Assembly: GCA_033964015.1 (NCBI GenBank)
Contig: CM066924.1
Coordinates: 10,079,077-10,143,076, forward strand
Reading direction: 5' to 3'
From: Scolanthus callimorphus
Lineage: Eukaryota; Cnidaria; Anthozoa; Actiniaria; Edwardsiidae
DNA length: 64,000 nt
This document shows positions 54,882-62,013 of the stretch, in pieces (position 1 is the stretch's first letter; the number at the start of each line of letters is the position of its first letter). A program made the position numbers and the translations under genes. The notes under the pieces are model-generated. The model saw nothing but the letters and a program-made list of their open reading frames with translations, ran no database searches and was not told the origin of the DNA.

Positions 54882-56192
54882 ATGAGTGTTCATACTGCTT
54901 CACTTGCTGCTGCCAATCCAGGCATGGACTTGTTTACGGTACCACCAACAGATGTGGCTGTGACATCAGGCCGATACGTTGAGTATTCACCCACGGACAA
55001 AGGAGCCAAGTATTATCAGTTCATCATTCGTAGGGGTCCTACAATGATTGATTTGAAAAAGACTCATTTCCGTGTCGTGGCCAAGATCACCAAAGCTAAT
55101 GGTGATAAAGTTGTAGTAGCCGATAAAGTGGGACCTGTCAACAACTTTCTTCATTCGATGATCCAACAAGTGACTGTGAAATTGAACGATCAAACCGTCA
55201 CCTTGCAAACCGACACGTATGCGTACCGTGCCTTCATCGAGACGTTGTTGAATTATCCTAAAGAAGCTCAAGAATCGTATCTGGAATGTGCCATGTGGAA
55301 AAAAGACAGTGGTTCCATGGACCAAGTTGATCATGCCGCTACAGGAGCTAATTTGAATCCTGGACTCAAGGCACGTGCAGCTCGTACTAAAGCAGGCGAA
55401 AAAGTGTGCATGGAAGGCCCCTTGTTTTGTGATCTCTTTCACTCAGGACGTTACCTTCTGGACAACACCGAGATGAAAATCAAGTTTGATATGCATGATC
55501 CAGCGTTCTGTCTGATGTCGGAACATGGTACCGAAAAGATCGTCATCGAGGATTTTATCCTACGCATGTATCACGTGACTCCAGCCCCTAGCGTCAAGTT
55601 AAACCAACGTGAACTCATGACAGGATCGAATGCACGTACAGCCAAGTACCCTGTGACGTCAGCCATTGTGAAGACCCGGCAAATTGGTACTGGATCCTTG
55701 TCCCATTATGAAGGAGACTTGTTCCAAGGATTGGTTCCTAAACGTATGATTTTAGGGATGGTCGAGAATGCTGCCTACAATGGTAACAAAGGGAAGAATC
55801 CATTCAATTTCCAAATGTTTGCTTTGTCTACCATCAAAGTAACCGTGGATGGACAAGAGACCCCTTATGGAACACTGTCTACCGTTGATGACAAGGATAT
55901 AGATTTGTACCACATGTTGTTCGATAACGTGTGTGGTTCCTACCGCGGACAAGGACTCAACCTTACGTTCGACGAGTTCAAGGCTGGTTATTCATTGTTT
56001 GCCTACGACTTTACACCAGCAGGCAATGCCTCGTCAGGGTACTTCCAACCTCAATATAAAGGCAACGTTGACCTGTACCTGACATTTGGGGATGCCACCG
56101 ATCAGGTGAACACCATTGTCGTCTACGGCGAGTTCAACAACACCATCGAAGTGGACCAATTAGGTCAAGTGATTTACGACATTCAAGGATGA
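54882..56192 (+). CDS. MCP: Major capsid protein, double jelly roll (436 aa)
   Basis: Builds the icosahedral shell as pseudo-hexameric trimers. Family features in order: PTMIDLKKTHFRVVAKI strand, then VGPVNNFLHSMIQQVTVKLN, TYAYRAFIETLLNYPKEAQE, a KKDSGS turn and, in the second jelly roll, GPLFCDLFHSGRYLL, RELMTGSNARTAKYPVTSAI, FNFQMFALSTIKVTVDG and a YHMLFDNVCGSYRGQGLNL block with a closing VVYGEFNNTIEVDQLGQVIY. 'P-V-N-N-x-L-H-S ... Y-x-Y-R-A-x-x-E-T-L-L' is the most recognisable Polinton/adintovirus capsid pattern. The stop overlaps the protease start (ATGA). Confidence 0.93.
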   Translation: MSVHTASLAAANPGMDLFTVPPTDVAVTSGRYVEYSPTDKGAKYYQFIIRRGPTMIDLKKTHFRVVAKITKANGDKVVVADKVGPVNNFLHSMIQQVTVKLNDQTVTLQTDTYAYRAFIETLLNYPKEAQESYLECAMWKKDSGSMDQVDHAATGANLNPGLKARAARTKAGEKVCMEGPLFCDLFHSGRYLLDNTEMKIKFDMHDPAFCLMSEHGTEKIVIEDFILRMYHVTPAPSVKLNQRELMTGSNARTAKYPVTSAIVKTRQIGTGSLSHYEGDLFQGLVPKRMILGMVENAAYNGNKGKNPFNFQMFALSTIKVTVDGQETPYGTLSTVDDKDIDLYHMLFDNVCGSYRGQGLNLTFDEFKAGYSLFAYDFTPAGNASSGYFQPQYKGNVDLYLTFGDATDQVNTIVVYGEFNNTIEVDQLGQVIYDIQG

Positions 56193-56725
56193 ACACGGAT
56201 CAGTTAGAACTGCTCGTACACAACGATCCCAAGTTAAATCCAGTGTTTGGTGGCGTGTTTCCATCTGATTTGCTACCGACCAAAGTCCCATTTCCCAATC
56301 AAGCCTACATCATGAACGTGGATCCAAGCGATCGTCCAGGATCTCATTGGTTAGCCGTGTACTTTACACCCGAGACGTGTGAATTCTGGGACAGTTTTGG
56401 ATTTCCTCCACAAGTGTATGGTCAAGCGATTACGAACTTTTGCAAGTTACGTCCACACCTCGTGCACAACACTCGTAGGATTCAAGCCATGGACTCTGAC
56501 GTATGTGGACAACATTGTTTGTTCTTCTTGTGGAACCGTGTACGTGGCAAACGTCATGGAACAGTAGCTGCTATGTTTACGCCAAATTTACAATGGAACG
56601 ATCAGAATGTTCGCACCTTTGTGCGTGATCGATTTTTACAACGACGACAAGTACCTTGTAATCCTAAGCGTAGTCGTCAATGCGCTCTTGTTCAGCGCTC
56701 TTTGTTACACATGTTAAAGTTATAA
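56189..56725 (+). CDS. PRO: Adenain-like maturation cysteine protease (178 aa)
   Basis: Cleaves capsid and core precursors during virion maturation. The Ulp1/adenain active site is visible: H53 (GSHWLAVYF), D68 (EFWDSFG), Q99 (oxyanion) and C106 within DSDVCGQHCLFFL. The Q-to-C spacing of seven and the His-to-acid spacing of about 15 fit adenain. The C-terminus is basic (RRQVPCNPKRSRQCALVQRS). The ATG lies inside the MCP stop (ATGA overlap), suggesting coupled translation or a separate transcript. Polyadenylation-like AATAAAA follows at 56724. The outer copy has lost the acidic catalytic residue. Confidence 0.92.
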   Translation: MNTDQLELLVHNDPKLNPVFGGVFPSDLLPTKVPFPNQAYIMNVDPSDRPGSHWLAVYFTPETCEFWDSFGFPPQVYGQAITNFCKLRPHLVHNTRRIQAMDSDVCGQHCLFFLWNRVRGKRHGTVAAMFTPNLQWNDQNVRTFVRDRFLQRRQVPCNPKRSRQCALVQRSLLHMLKL

Positions 56726-56819
56726 TAAAAATGATGTTTCATCACCAAATGTTGTTGTTGTTGGGTATATAGTAAGGTGTAGATGTAGGCTACGGTTCAT
56801 ATGGAATCTAGACGTCAGC

Positions 56820-57464
56820 ATGGACGATCGTCGTTTTCGTTGTCCATGCAGCATTTTGGTGGTGGGCCCAAGTCAATCGGGTAAAACCACGTTTACACAC
56901 CAATTGCTTCAACAAGTCGCTCTTGCGTTCAACAAACAATTTCGAAAAATTGTGTATTGTTATGGCGAATGGCAACCGTTGTTTACGTCTATTCAACGGG
57001 ACCTGGGTGTGACCTTCCATCAAGGACTCCCAGACAACGTCACCGACTTGTTTGGTCCTCACGATACTCCAGGCCTCTTGGTGATGGACGATTTAATGGA
57101 TCAAATGGATCGTGTGGTACGCGTGTTTACACAGGAATCCCATCATCACAACATCACCACGTTGTTTTTAACACAGAACTTGTTTCCACCCAATAAGCAC
57201 GCACGTACCATTTCACTCAACACGCATTACATCGTGTTGTTCAAGAATCCAAGAGATCGTTTAGGCGTACAGATGTTAGCCCAACAAGCGTTTCCTGGAC
57301 GTGTTCCTTACGTGATGGATGCCTTTCATCAAGCCACCGAAGAACCTCATGGTTACCTCATGTTGGATTTTCATCCAATGACACCAGAACAATGTCGTTT
57401 ACGATCTCATATTCTTCCTAAAGAGTTTCCCATGTACGTCTACACTGAAGGAAAAGATCTATAA
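56820..57464 (+). CDS. ATP: Genome-packaging ATPase, FtsK/HerA type (214 aa)
   Basis: Pumps DNA into the capsid. Walker A is GPSQSGKT (16-23), Walker B GLLVMDD (85-91), and the sensor strand is TTLFLTQNLF (about 118-126), followed by HYIVLFKNPRDR, the usual order in A32-like viral packaging ATPases. TATATAG-like sequence at 56765 precedes it and the stop codon sits inside the next gene's TATA box. The outer copy lacks part of Walker A. Confidence 0.93.
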   Translation: MDDRRFRCPCSILVVGPSQSGKTTFTHQLLQQVALAFNKQFRKIVYCYGEWQPLFTSIQRDLGVTFHQGLPDNVTDLFGPHDTPGLLVMDDLMDQMDRVVRVFTQESHHHNITTLFLTQNLFPPNKHARTISLNTHYIVLFKNPRDRLGVQMLAQQAFPGRVPYVMDAFHQATEEPHGYLMLDFHPMTPEQCRLRSHILPKEFPMYVYTEGKDL

Positions 57465-57467
57465 AAA
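57460..57467 (+). promoter_or_regulatory. TATA box overlapping the ATPase stop
   Basis: TATAAAAA includes the TAA stop (57462-57464) of the ATPase gene and lies about 50 bp before the ATG at 57514. The outer copy has TCTATAAAGAG at the same place. Confidence 0.7.
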
Positions 57468-57513
57468 GAAGGAGACGATCCATATCCACGTCATTTGGAT
57501 ACAACCATTCACC

Positions 57514-58356
57514 ATGGCAAGAGTTCGAGGTGGTGCTAATGCACGACAACGTGCTTTAGCTGCATGGGATGAAAGACTTTTAGCAACGCCTGCTGGTCGT
57601 GGTCGTGCACGTCCTACAGCAAGTGCACGAGCCAATCGAGGACGTGGAACTGTTAGTGTTGTTGGTGGAACACCACGAGGCCAACGCCCCATTGGAAGAA
57701 AATCACCACCTGCAAGCTATCGTTCTCCAACGTTATCACCTGCTGCCTTATCTGCTTTGAGTGGTAGCAGCGGTAGCAGCCGGAGAAGTAGTAGTACTCC
57801 AAATTCAGCAAGTCCCTTAGCTGGTTCTCGATTCCAACGATTGATGAATGCTGTAACCCGAGATGCTCAACGTGCCACTGCTGCTGCTGCTAAACGAAGA
57901 CAAAATGCTATTGATGCCATATCCACTCCACCACCTCTCATCTCACCAATTGGTAGTACTCCAAGACGAAGTGGTAGTGCTGCTAGCAGTCGTGGTAGAA
58001 GACGCCTCTTTAGTACTACTCCAAGTCCAGCTGCTTCTGGTGGAAGAAGTGGAAGTAGTAGACGAAGTAGTGGAACAAGTAGACGAAGTGGTGGTAGTAG
58101 TAGACGCAGTGGTGGCAGTAGTAGACGTGGAAGCACAAGTAGCGGAAGACGACGTGGTGCCGCTGGTGGTGGTGGTGGTGGTGGTAGTAGTAGTAGTGGG
58201 GGTAGCAGCACTCCTCGTGGACGACCCGGAAGAGGAAGACGACCACGACCACGAGGACCAACAAGAACCGTTACAGATACGAAAACCGTGACTACCACTT
58301 ACAGGGATGGTCGTCCACCTTCCGTGGTACGTGTTTCACGTCGTCGTAGTTCATAA
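57514..58356 (+). CDS. Ser/Arg-rich core-like protein (280 aa)
   Basis: Highly basic and low in complexity: ARVRGGANARQRALAAWDER at the start, a GRKSPPASYRSPTLSP stretch, ATAAAAKRRQNAIDAISTPP, then tandem SSRRSSG/SSRRSGG repeats (about 180-215), a GGGGGGGSSSS run and an RGRRPRPRGPTRTVTDTKTV end. Composition and late-gene position suggest a DNA-condensing core protein, comparable in role to protamine or adenovirus core proteins. Repeats vary in number between copies. Two other frames across the repeats are open but are shadows. The outer copy of this gene is the one the inner Polinton invaded. Confidence 0.75.
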   Translation: MARVRGGANARQRALAAWDERLLATPAGRGRARPTASARANRGRGTVSVVGGTPRGQRPIGRKSPPASYRSPTLSPAALSALSGSSGSSRRSSSTPNSASPLAGSRFQRLMNAVTRDAQRATAAAAKRRQNAIDAISTPPPLISPIGSTPRRSGSAASSRGRRRLFSTTPSPAASGGRSGSSRRSSGTSRRSGGSSRRSGGSSRRGSTSSGRRRGAAGGGGGGGSSSSGGSSTPRGRPGRGRRPRPRGPTRTVTDTKTVTTTYRDGRPPSVVRVSRRRSS

Positions 58357-58392
58357 ATACCCGTGTCATATGTGGAACATCATCAGTTCATC

Positions 58393-58743
58393 ATGTCACA
58401 GCGACTGAGAAGGAACGCAGATTTTCTCCGGCTCTTGCATCGTACCAGAGGGAAAACACGACAACGACTCATTGCTAATGCTACTCCTGAACAAATCAAC
58501 ACGTTGAGTGAAGTAGCGATGAACCTGTTGCGTGGCAACGTACCGTTGTCGTCAGCACGGATACAACAACTGAAACGCTACAAGCAACAGTTACGCAAGT
58601 TGGCCAATCGGAAAGTCTCCAGCAAAAGCCGGAAAGCCATGTTGGTGCGTCAACGAGGAGGATTTTTATTACCTGCTCTTCTTGGTGGAATAGCAACGAC
58701 GTTTGTACCGAAAGTCCTGAACAGGCTCATCTCTAAAATATAA
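58393..58743 (+). CDS. Small basic late protein with RGGFLLPALLGG segment (116 aa)
   Basis: Start at ATG 58393 (MSQRLRRNADFL), not the GTG 30 nt upstream. A long basic helix (QQLKRYKQQLRKLANRKVSS) precedes MLVRQRGGFLLPALLGGIAT and a hydrophobic C-terminus. An 'R-Q-R-G-G-F-L' turn followed by a hydrophobic stretch is, as I recall, common in small late genes of Polintons and adintoviruses; a membrane-active or capsid-internal role is inference. The stop lies in the next TATA box. Confidence 0.7.
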   Translation: MSQRLRRNADFLRLLHRTRGKTRQRLIANATPEQINTLSEVAMNLLRGNVPLSSARIQQLKRYKQQLRKLANRKVSSKSRKAMLVRQRGGFLLPALLGGIATTFVPKVLNRLISKI

Positions 58744-58745
58744 AG
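58739..58745 (+). promoter_or_regulatory. TATA box overlapping a stop codon
   Basis: TATAAAG overlaps the TAA (58741-58743) of the preceding gene and lies about 50 bp before the ATG at 58792. Confidence 0.65.
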
Positions 58746-58791
58746 TGTTGTTAAACAAGACTTTTACATCAGTTGCTTTCAAGACGTCATC

Positions 58792-59247
58792 ATGTCAACA
58801 ACAGCAAAAGGTGGTGGAGCTCATCGCATGGCTATGGTTCCTGATTATTTAGTAAACATGCTGCGTACCAAGCAAAAAGTGGAAACGGCACCCCAATACC
58901 GTGTACTGGCACGACTCGATGGAGAAATGCAAGCCATCTTGAATGACACTTCACTTCCTCCTGATGTCAAAGTACGACGTTACGATCAGATTTTACAACG
59001 TTATAATCGGCTGGCAAGACAAGTAAAAGACACTAAACCATTGTCTTTAAAAAGAGTCCAACAACAACAAGATGATGACATTGAAGAAGCAGGGGAATTG
59101 GTTTTACCATCCCCTCCTACCAAGACACCTGCTACTCCAAAAACAAAGCGTTTACCAACACCACCATCCGGGACACCACGAAGACGTTCCGTTAGTGTAC
59201 CAAGAAGAAAGCCTCGACCCTCCGAGAATGGCAACCGTTTTAACTAA
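58792..59247 (+). CDS. Conserved Polinton late protein with LDGEMQAIL motif (151 aa)
   Basis: RVLARLDGEMQAILND and VKVRRYDQILQRYNRLARQ form a helical pair seen in many Polinton late proteins ('L-D-x-E-M ... I-L ... K-x-x-x-Y-x-x-I/V-L-Q-R-Y'). The second half is a proline/serine/arginine-rich tail (TPPSGTPRRRSVSVPRRKPR). Function unknown. Last gene of the + strand late block; polyadenylation signals follow near 59370. Confidence 0.7.
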   Translation: MSTTAKGGGAHRMAMVPDYLVNMLRTKQKVETAPQYRVLARLDGEMQAILNDTSLPPDVKVRRYDQILQRYNRLARQVKDTKPLSLKRVQQQQDDDIEEAGELVLPSPPTKTPATPKTKRLPTPPSGTPRRRSVSVPRRKPRPSENGNRFN

Positions 59248-59389
59248 AAAAGAGACAATGTTATGCTCTCAATAACTTTTATTATTAATTTCATTGGTTA
59301 CAAGAAGAAGAAGAAGAAGAAGACAAAGACGAAGTTTATATAACAGTTAACTTAAATGTCCTTGTATTATTATTAATAAAAAAGAGTTC
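59248..59389. terminator. Convergent 3' ends
   Basis: Polyadenylation signals for both strands lie here: TTTATTATT (AATAATAAA on the minus strand) at about 59278 and AATAAAAAAGAG at about 59375. A (GAA)n tract separates them. Confidence 0.65.
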
Positions 59390-60025
59390 TTACACCTTGT
59401 ATCGTGTTTGCTTGAGCCACTTCCAGAATACGGCCACTTCTACACGTGGGCAATGATAGGCTGTACCCACGGCGGATAGTACGTGAAAACCACAACTTAC
59501 AGCAGACATATCAAACAAAAAGTTCATATCATCATCTTGATCATATTGCTTGAACAGATCTTCGAACTTGGGGCATCCATAGTCCTCCAAATTAACATTG
59601 GGAATGCTGAGTTTATCCAACAGCCGTTTTTCATGACAACCCCCTTTGTATGCGATTGTTCCATTGGACTTAAGGTCTTTCTTGTACCAGTCTTGTACCA
59701 CTTCCTCAAGATCTGTGTAGGGCAACGAGTGTTTCCACGTGAAGTCAAAGCGCAATCGATGAATCATGTAAGCTTTCTTGGCCCCTGCAAAGTCCTTTGC
59801 GTCTTTTAGTTCTCGAAATTTGATCGGAAACGTAAAGTGCTGGCCCTTGGTAGCCTCGTCTTCAAATATAATTCCGGCCTCCTTACACCAGAATTCTTTC
59901 TGCACGTAATAGCCATCGAAATCAATAATGGCTTTGATGTCCATCAATGTGCCTACGGCACAGTCAAAGCAATGGTGATTCTTCTCGGTGTTCTTCCACC
60001 CTGCTGGGTAAATTGTTGCCATCAT
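59390..60025 (-). CDS. Predicted RNase H-like/nuclease-family orphan (211 aa)
   Basis: Start at MMATIYPAGW (60025); the frame extends into the neighbour's repeat region, where translation gives meaningless QFRxHHLLHS repeats. Motifs: AIIDFDGYYVQKEFWCKEAG near the N-terminus, TIAYKGGCHEKRLLDKL, NVNLEDYGCPKFEDLFKQ, and a C-terminal CGFHVL ... YHCPRVEVAVFWKWL. The order 'D-x-D-G, K-E, Y-K-G-x-x-x-K, N-L-x-x-x-G-C-P, C-x-x-H ... H-C-P' matches, from memory, a widespread uncharacterised invertebrate family often next to mobile elements. An RNase H-like fold is a guess from the acidic start and terminal His/Cys. It overlaps the upstream gene by 62 bp in another frame. Confidence 0.65.
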   Translation of the reverse strand: MMATIYPAGWKNTEKNHHCFDCAVGTLMDIKAIIDFDGYYVQKEFWCKEAGIIFEDEATKGQHFTFPIKFRELKDAKDFAGAKKAYMIHRLRFDFTWKHSLPYTDLEEVVQDWYKKDLKSNGTIAYKGGCHEKRLLDKLSIPNVNLEDYGCPKFEDLFKQYDQDDDMNFLFDMSAVSCGFHVLSAVGTAYHCPRVEVAVFWKWLKQTRYKV

Positions 60026-60305
60026 CGTAAATTGTGTGTGAAGCAGGTGATGCTTGCGGAATTGGCTGTGAAGCAGGTGATGCTCGCGGAATTGACTGTG
60101 AAGCAGGTGATGCTTGCGGAATTGGCTGTGAAGCAGGTGATGCTTGCGGAATTGGTTGTGAAGCAGGTGATGCTCGCGGAATTGGCTGTACAGCAGACGC
60201 TGCAATATTATTGAAGAATAGAATTGTAAACCCTAGCCCAATACCTAGAGTTGTCCCAAGTGCTGTCCCGAATGATTTTGCAAGTGACGTTAAGAAACTG
60301 TCCAT
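59964..60305 (-). CDS. Small membrane protein with 10-residue repeats (113 aa)
   Basis: ATG at 60305 (MDSFLTSLAKSF). One predicted transmembrane helix, rich in small residues (FGTALGTTLGIGLGFTILFF), is followed by five or so copies of PIPQASPASQ encoded by 30-bp DNA repeats (about 60044-60195), and a charged tail. The TATA (TATATAAAG on the minus strand, about 60403-60411) and TGACGTCA (60422) lie upstream. The last 62 bp overlap the next gene in a different frame. Function unknown; possibly a virion or host-membrane factor. Confidence 0.65.
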   Translation of the reverse strand: MDSFLTSLAKSFGTALGTTLGIGLGFTILFFNNIAASAVQPIPRASPASQPIPQASPASQPIPQASPASQSIPRASPASQPIPQASPASHTIYDDGNNLPSRVEEHREESPLL

Positions 60306-60981
60306 AAAATATCTCTTCTTCTTCTTCTTCTTCTTCTTCTTCTTCTTGTAACTGACGGTCGAGAGCTTAGCGAAAGTGAAGATGATCGGCTTCAGCGCAC
60401 TCTTTATATACACTTTCTGAATGACGTCATCAAGATACTGTTCTCTGATTGGTGGATCCATGTTTAAAGGGACTCATCTGTTTTCTCGGTGGTAAACCCT
60501 CTATAAAAATATGTGGGTGAGATGGGTGGGTATCTCCCCCTCACACATCCCCTTAATATTTATATTCCTATATACCATTATAGACATGGATCAACAATAT
60601 ATTTCTAAGGGGGAGATGGGTGGGTATCTCCCCCACTCATAATCTTTTTAATTGCGAAACCCTGAACGTAGAATGGATCAACAATCTATTCCTAAGGGGG
60701 GAGATGGGTGGGTATCTCCCCCACTCATAATCTTTTATATTCGTAAAAACCCTAAACATGCATCAACAATCTATTCCTAACGGGGGAGGGGGGTGGGTAT
60801 CTCCCCACATGTTTAATAGGAACTTACCACCGAGAAAACAGATGAGTCCCTTTAAACATGGATCCACCAATCAGAGAACAGTATTTTGATGACGTCATTC
60901 AGAAAGTGTATATAAAGAGCGGTGCGCCATCGATCCCTCGGTTTTTTTTTAGTTTGGCCGTCGAGACCCCAACAACAAACT
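60306..60981. promoter_or_regulatory. Divergent promoter with inverted arms and central G-rich array
   Basis: Arms at about 60397-60495 and 60824-60918 are inverted copies with about one mismatch. Each contains CCAAT (CACCAATCAGAGAACAG), TGACGTCA (60422-60429; 60890-60897) and TATATAAA, all pointing outward. Between them are three to four units of about 87 bp with ATCAACAATCTATTCCTAA and the palindromic GAGATGGGTGGGTATCTCCC. The left arm serves the membrane protein, the right arm the RING protein. Confidence 0.8.
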
Positions 60982-61911
60982 ATGGAGGACAGTGTGATTT
61001 GTGTAATTTGTCAAGAAGAATGGGAAGACCTAATAGAAATTACAGAGTGCTGTAAAGCACCGTGCCATTTTCAATGTTTGAGTCAGTGGCATGCCAGATG
61101 CCCAAGAACCAACCCCAGCTGCCCGTACTGCCGCGGAAAGCAAACCAGGAGGGTGCCTAAAATTGAAGTAGATGATACTGTCGCTGCTTATACTACTGTT
61201 TATGACATAACGGAAGAACAATTACAGATCCTCAGAGCTCAAGTGGATGCACTCCAGGCAGCATTAAATAGACCAATAGATGATGATGCGTCGTATGAAA
61301 CCCCGACGTTAGAAGATCTTATACGCCTACGCAACGATTATGAATTTGTACCCATCGGGGCTAACGACGATTACGCTGCTGCTGCTGCTGCTGATGCTGC
61401 TGATGCTCTTACTACTGCTACTATTGCTGCTGCTGCTGATGATCCCCGCCTAATCAACCCCTTCATAGAGCAGGACTCTGATGATGATGATGATGATAAC
61501 GATGACTCAGGATACAACTCTGATGATCCTCGTCCACATACACCTACCATACAGCAGGACTCTGATGATAGTATGATGGAACCCATGTGGGAACTAAATC
61601 AGCCTGTAGCGGGGGACTTTATAGACTATTTAGATAATGATGATGATAATGAAATGGCAGAGGCTAGACTTGAATACATTGAGGAACGTCAGGATAATGA
61701 AGACCCAGATTTTTTACCTTCACAACCAAATGTAAACCCTGGAATAATTTCCATAAGAATATTTAATTCTTTTACACTGTTCTCCATAGTTTGTTGTTGT
61801 TGTTGTTTTAAAAGTTGGAAACAAAGTTGTTGTTACTTTAAACAATGTGTCTTTATTGAACTCTTGCGCACGCAAATACAAAGCATCATAATAAAAGGGG
61901 TAAATAAGTAG
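60982..61911 (+). CDS. RING-type zinc-finger protein, right arm (309 aa)
   Basis: Start at ATG 60982 (MEDSVICVICQEEWEDL), about 70 bp past the TATA; upstream extension of the frame is in the promoter. RING: C7-x2-C10, C23/C24, C28, H29, C32, then C47-x2-C50 (SCPYCRGK), with the same ECCxxxCHxxCLxQWH spacing as the left-arm RING protein, so the two are paralogues at opposite ends of the element. The rest is acidic, with alanine and aspartate runs (DDDDDDNDDSG). It ends in a Cys-rich hydrophobic stretch (SIVCCCCCFKSW) that may be a membrane anchor. Likely an E3 ligase-type host modulator (inference). AATAAAAG at about 61891. Confidence 0.8.
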   Translation: MEDSVICVICQEEWEDLIEITECCKAPCHFQCLSQWHARCPRTNPSCPYCRGKQTRRVPKIEVDDTVAAYTTVYDITEEQLQILRAQVDALQAALNRPIDDDASYETPTLEDLIRLRNDYEFVPIGANDDYAAAAAADAADALTTATIAAAADDPRLINPFIEQDSDDDDDDNDDSGYNSDDPRPHTPTIQQDSDDSMMEPMWELNQPVAGDFIDYLDNDDDNEMAEARLEYIEERQDNEDPDFLPSQPNVNPGIISIRIFNSFTLFSIVCCCCCFKSWKQSCCYFKQCVFIELLRTQIQSIIIKGVNK

Positions 61912-62013
61912 GACTTATATGTCCTCCCCCTTACAACAATAATAATAATAGTCTCTCTCTCATGTTCAGTTTTTTTTTTATCTCGAAGAAGGGGGAGATG
62001 GGTGGGTATCCCC

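Noticed and set aside
57863..58298. Long open frames on both strands across the Ser/Arg-rich gene
   Set aside because: They are by-products of the AGTAGACGAAGT-type repeats, with runs of Val/Leu or Arg/Pro; only the ATG frame 57514-58356 fits the neighbouring gene spacing and the outer copy.
60026..60205. N-terminal QFRKHHLLHS repeats of the RNase H-like protein
   Set aside because: This is another frame of the neighbour's PIPQASPASQ repeats and has no ATG of its own; the start at MMATIYPAG is preferred.
60858..60981. N-terminal extensions of the right-arm RING protein and MDPPIREQ frames
   Set aside because: They lie in the promoter arm upstream of or around the TATA box; the mirror MDPPIREQ frame at 60461 shows it is the inverted promoter repeat.
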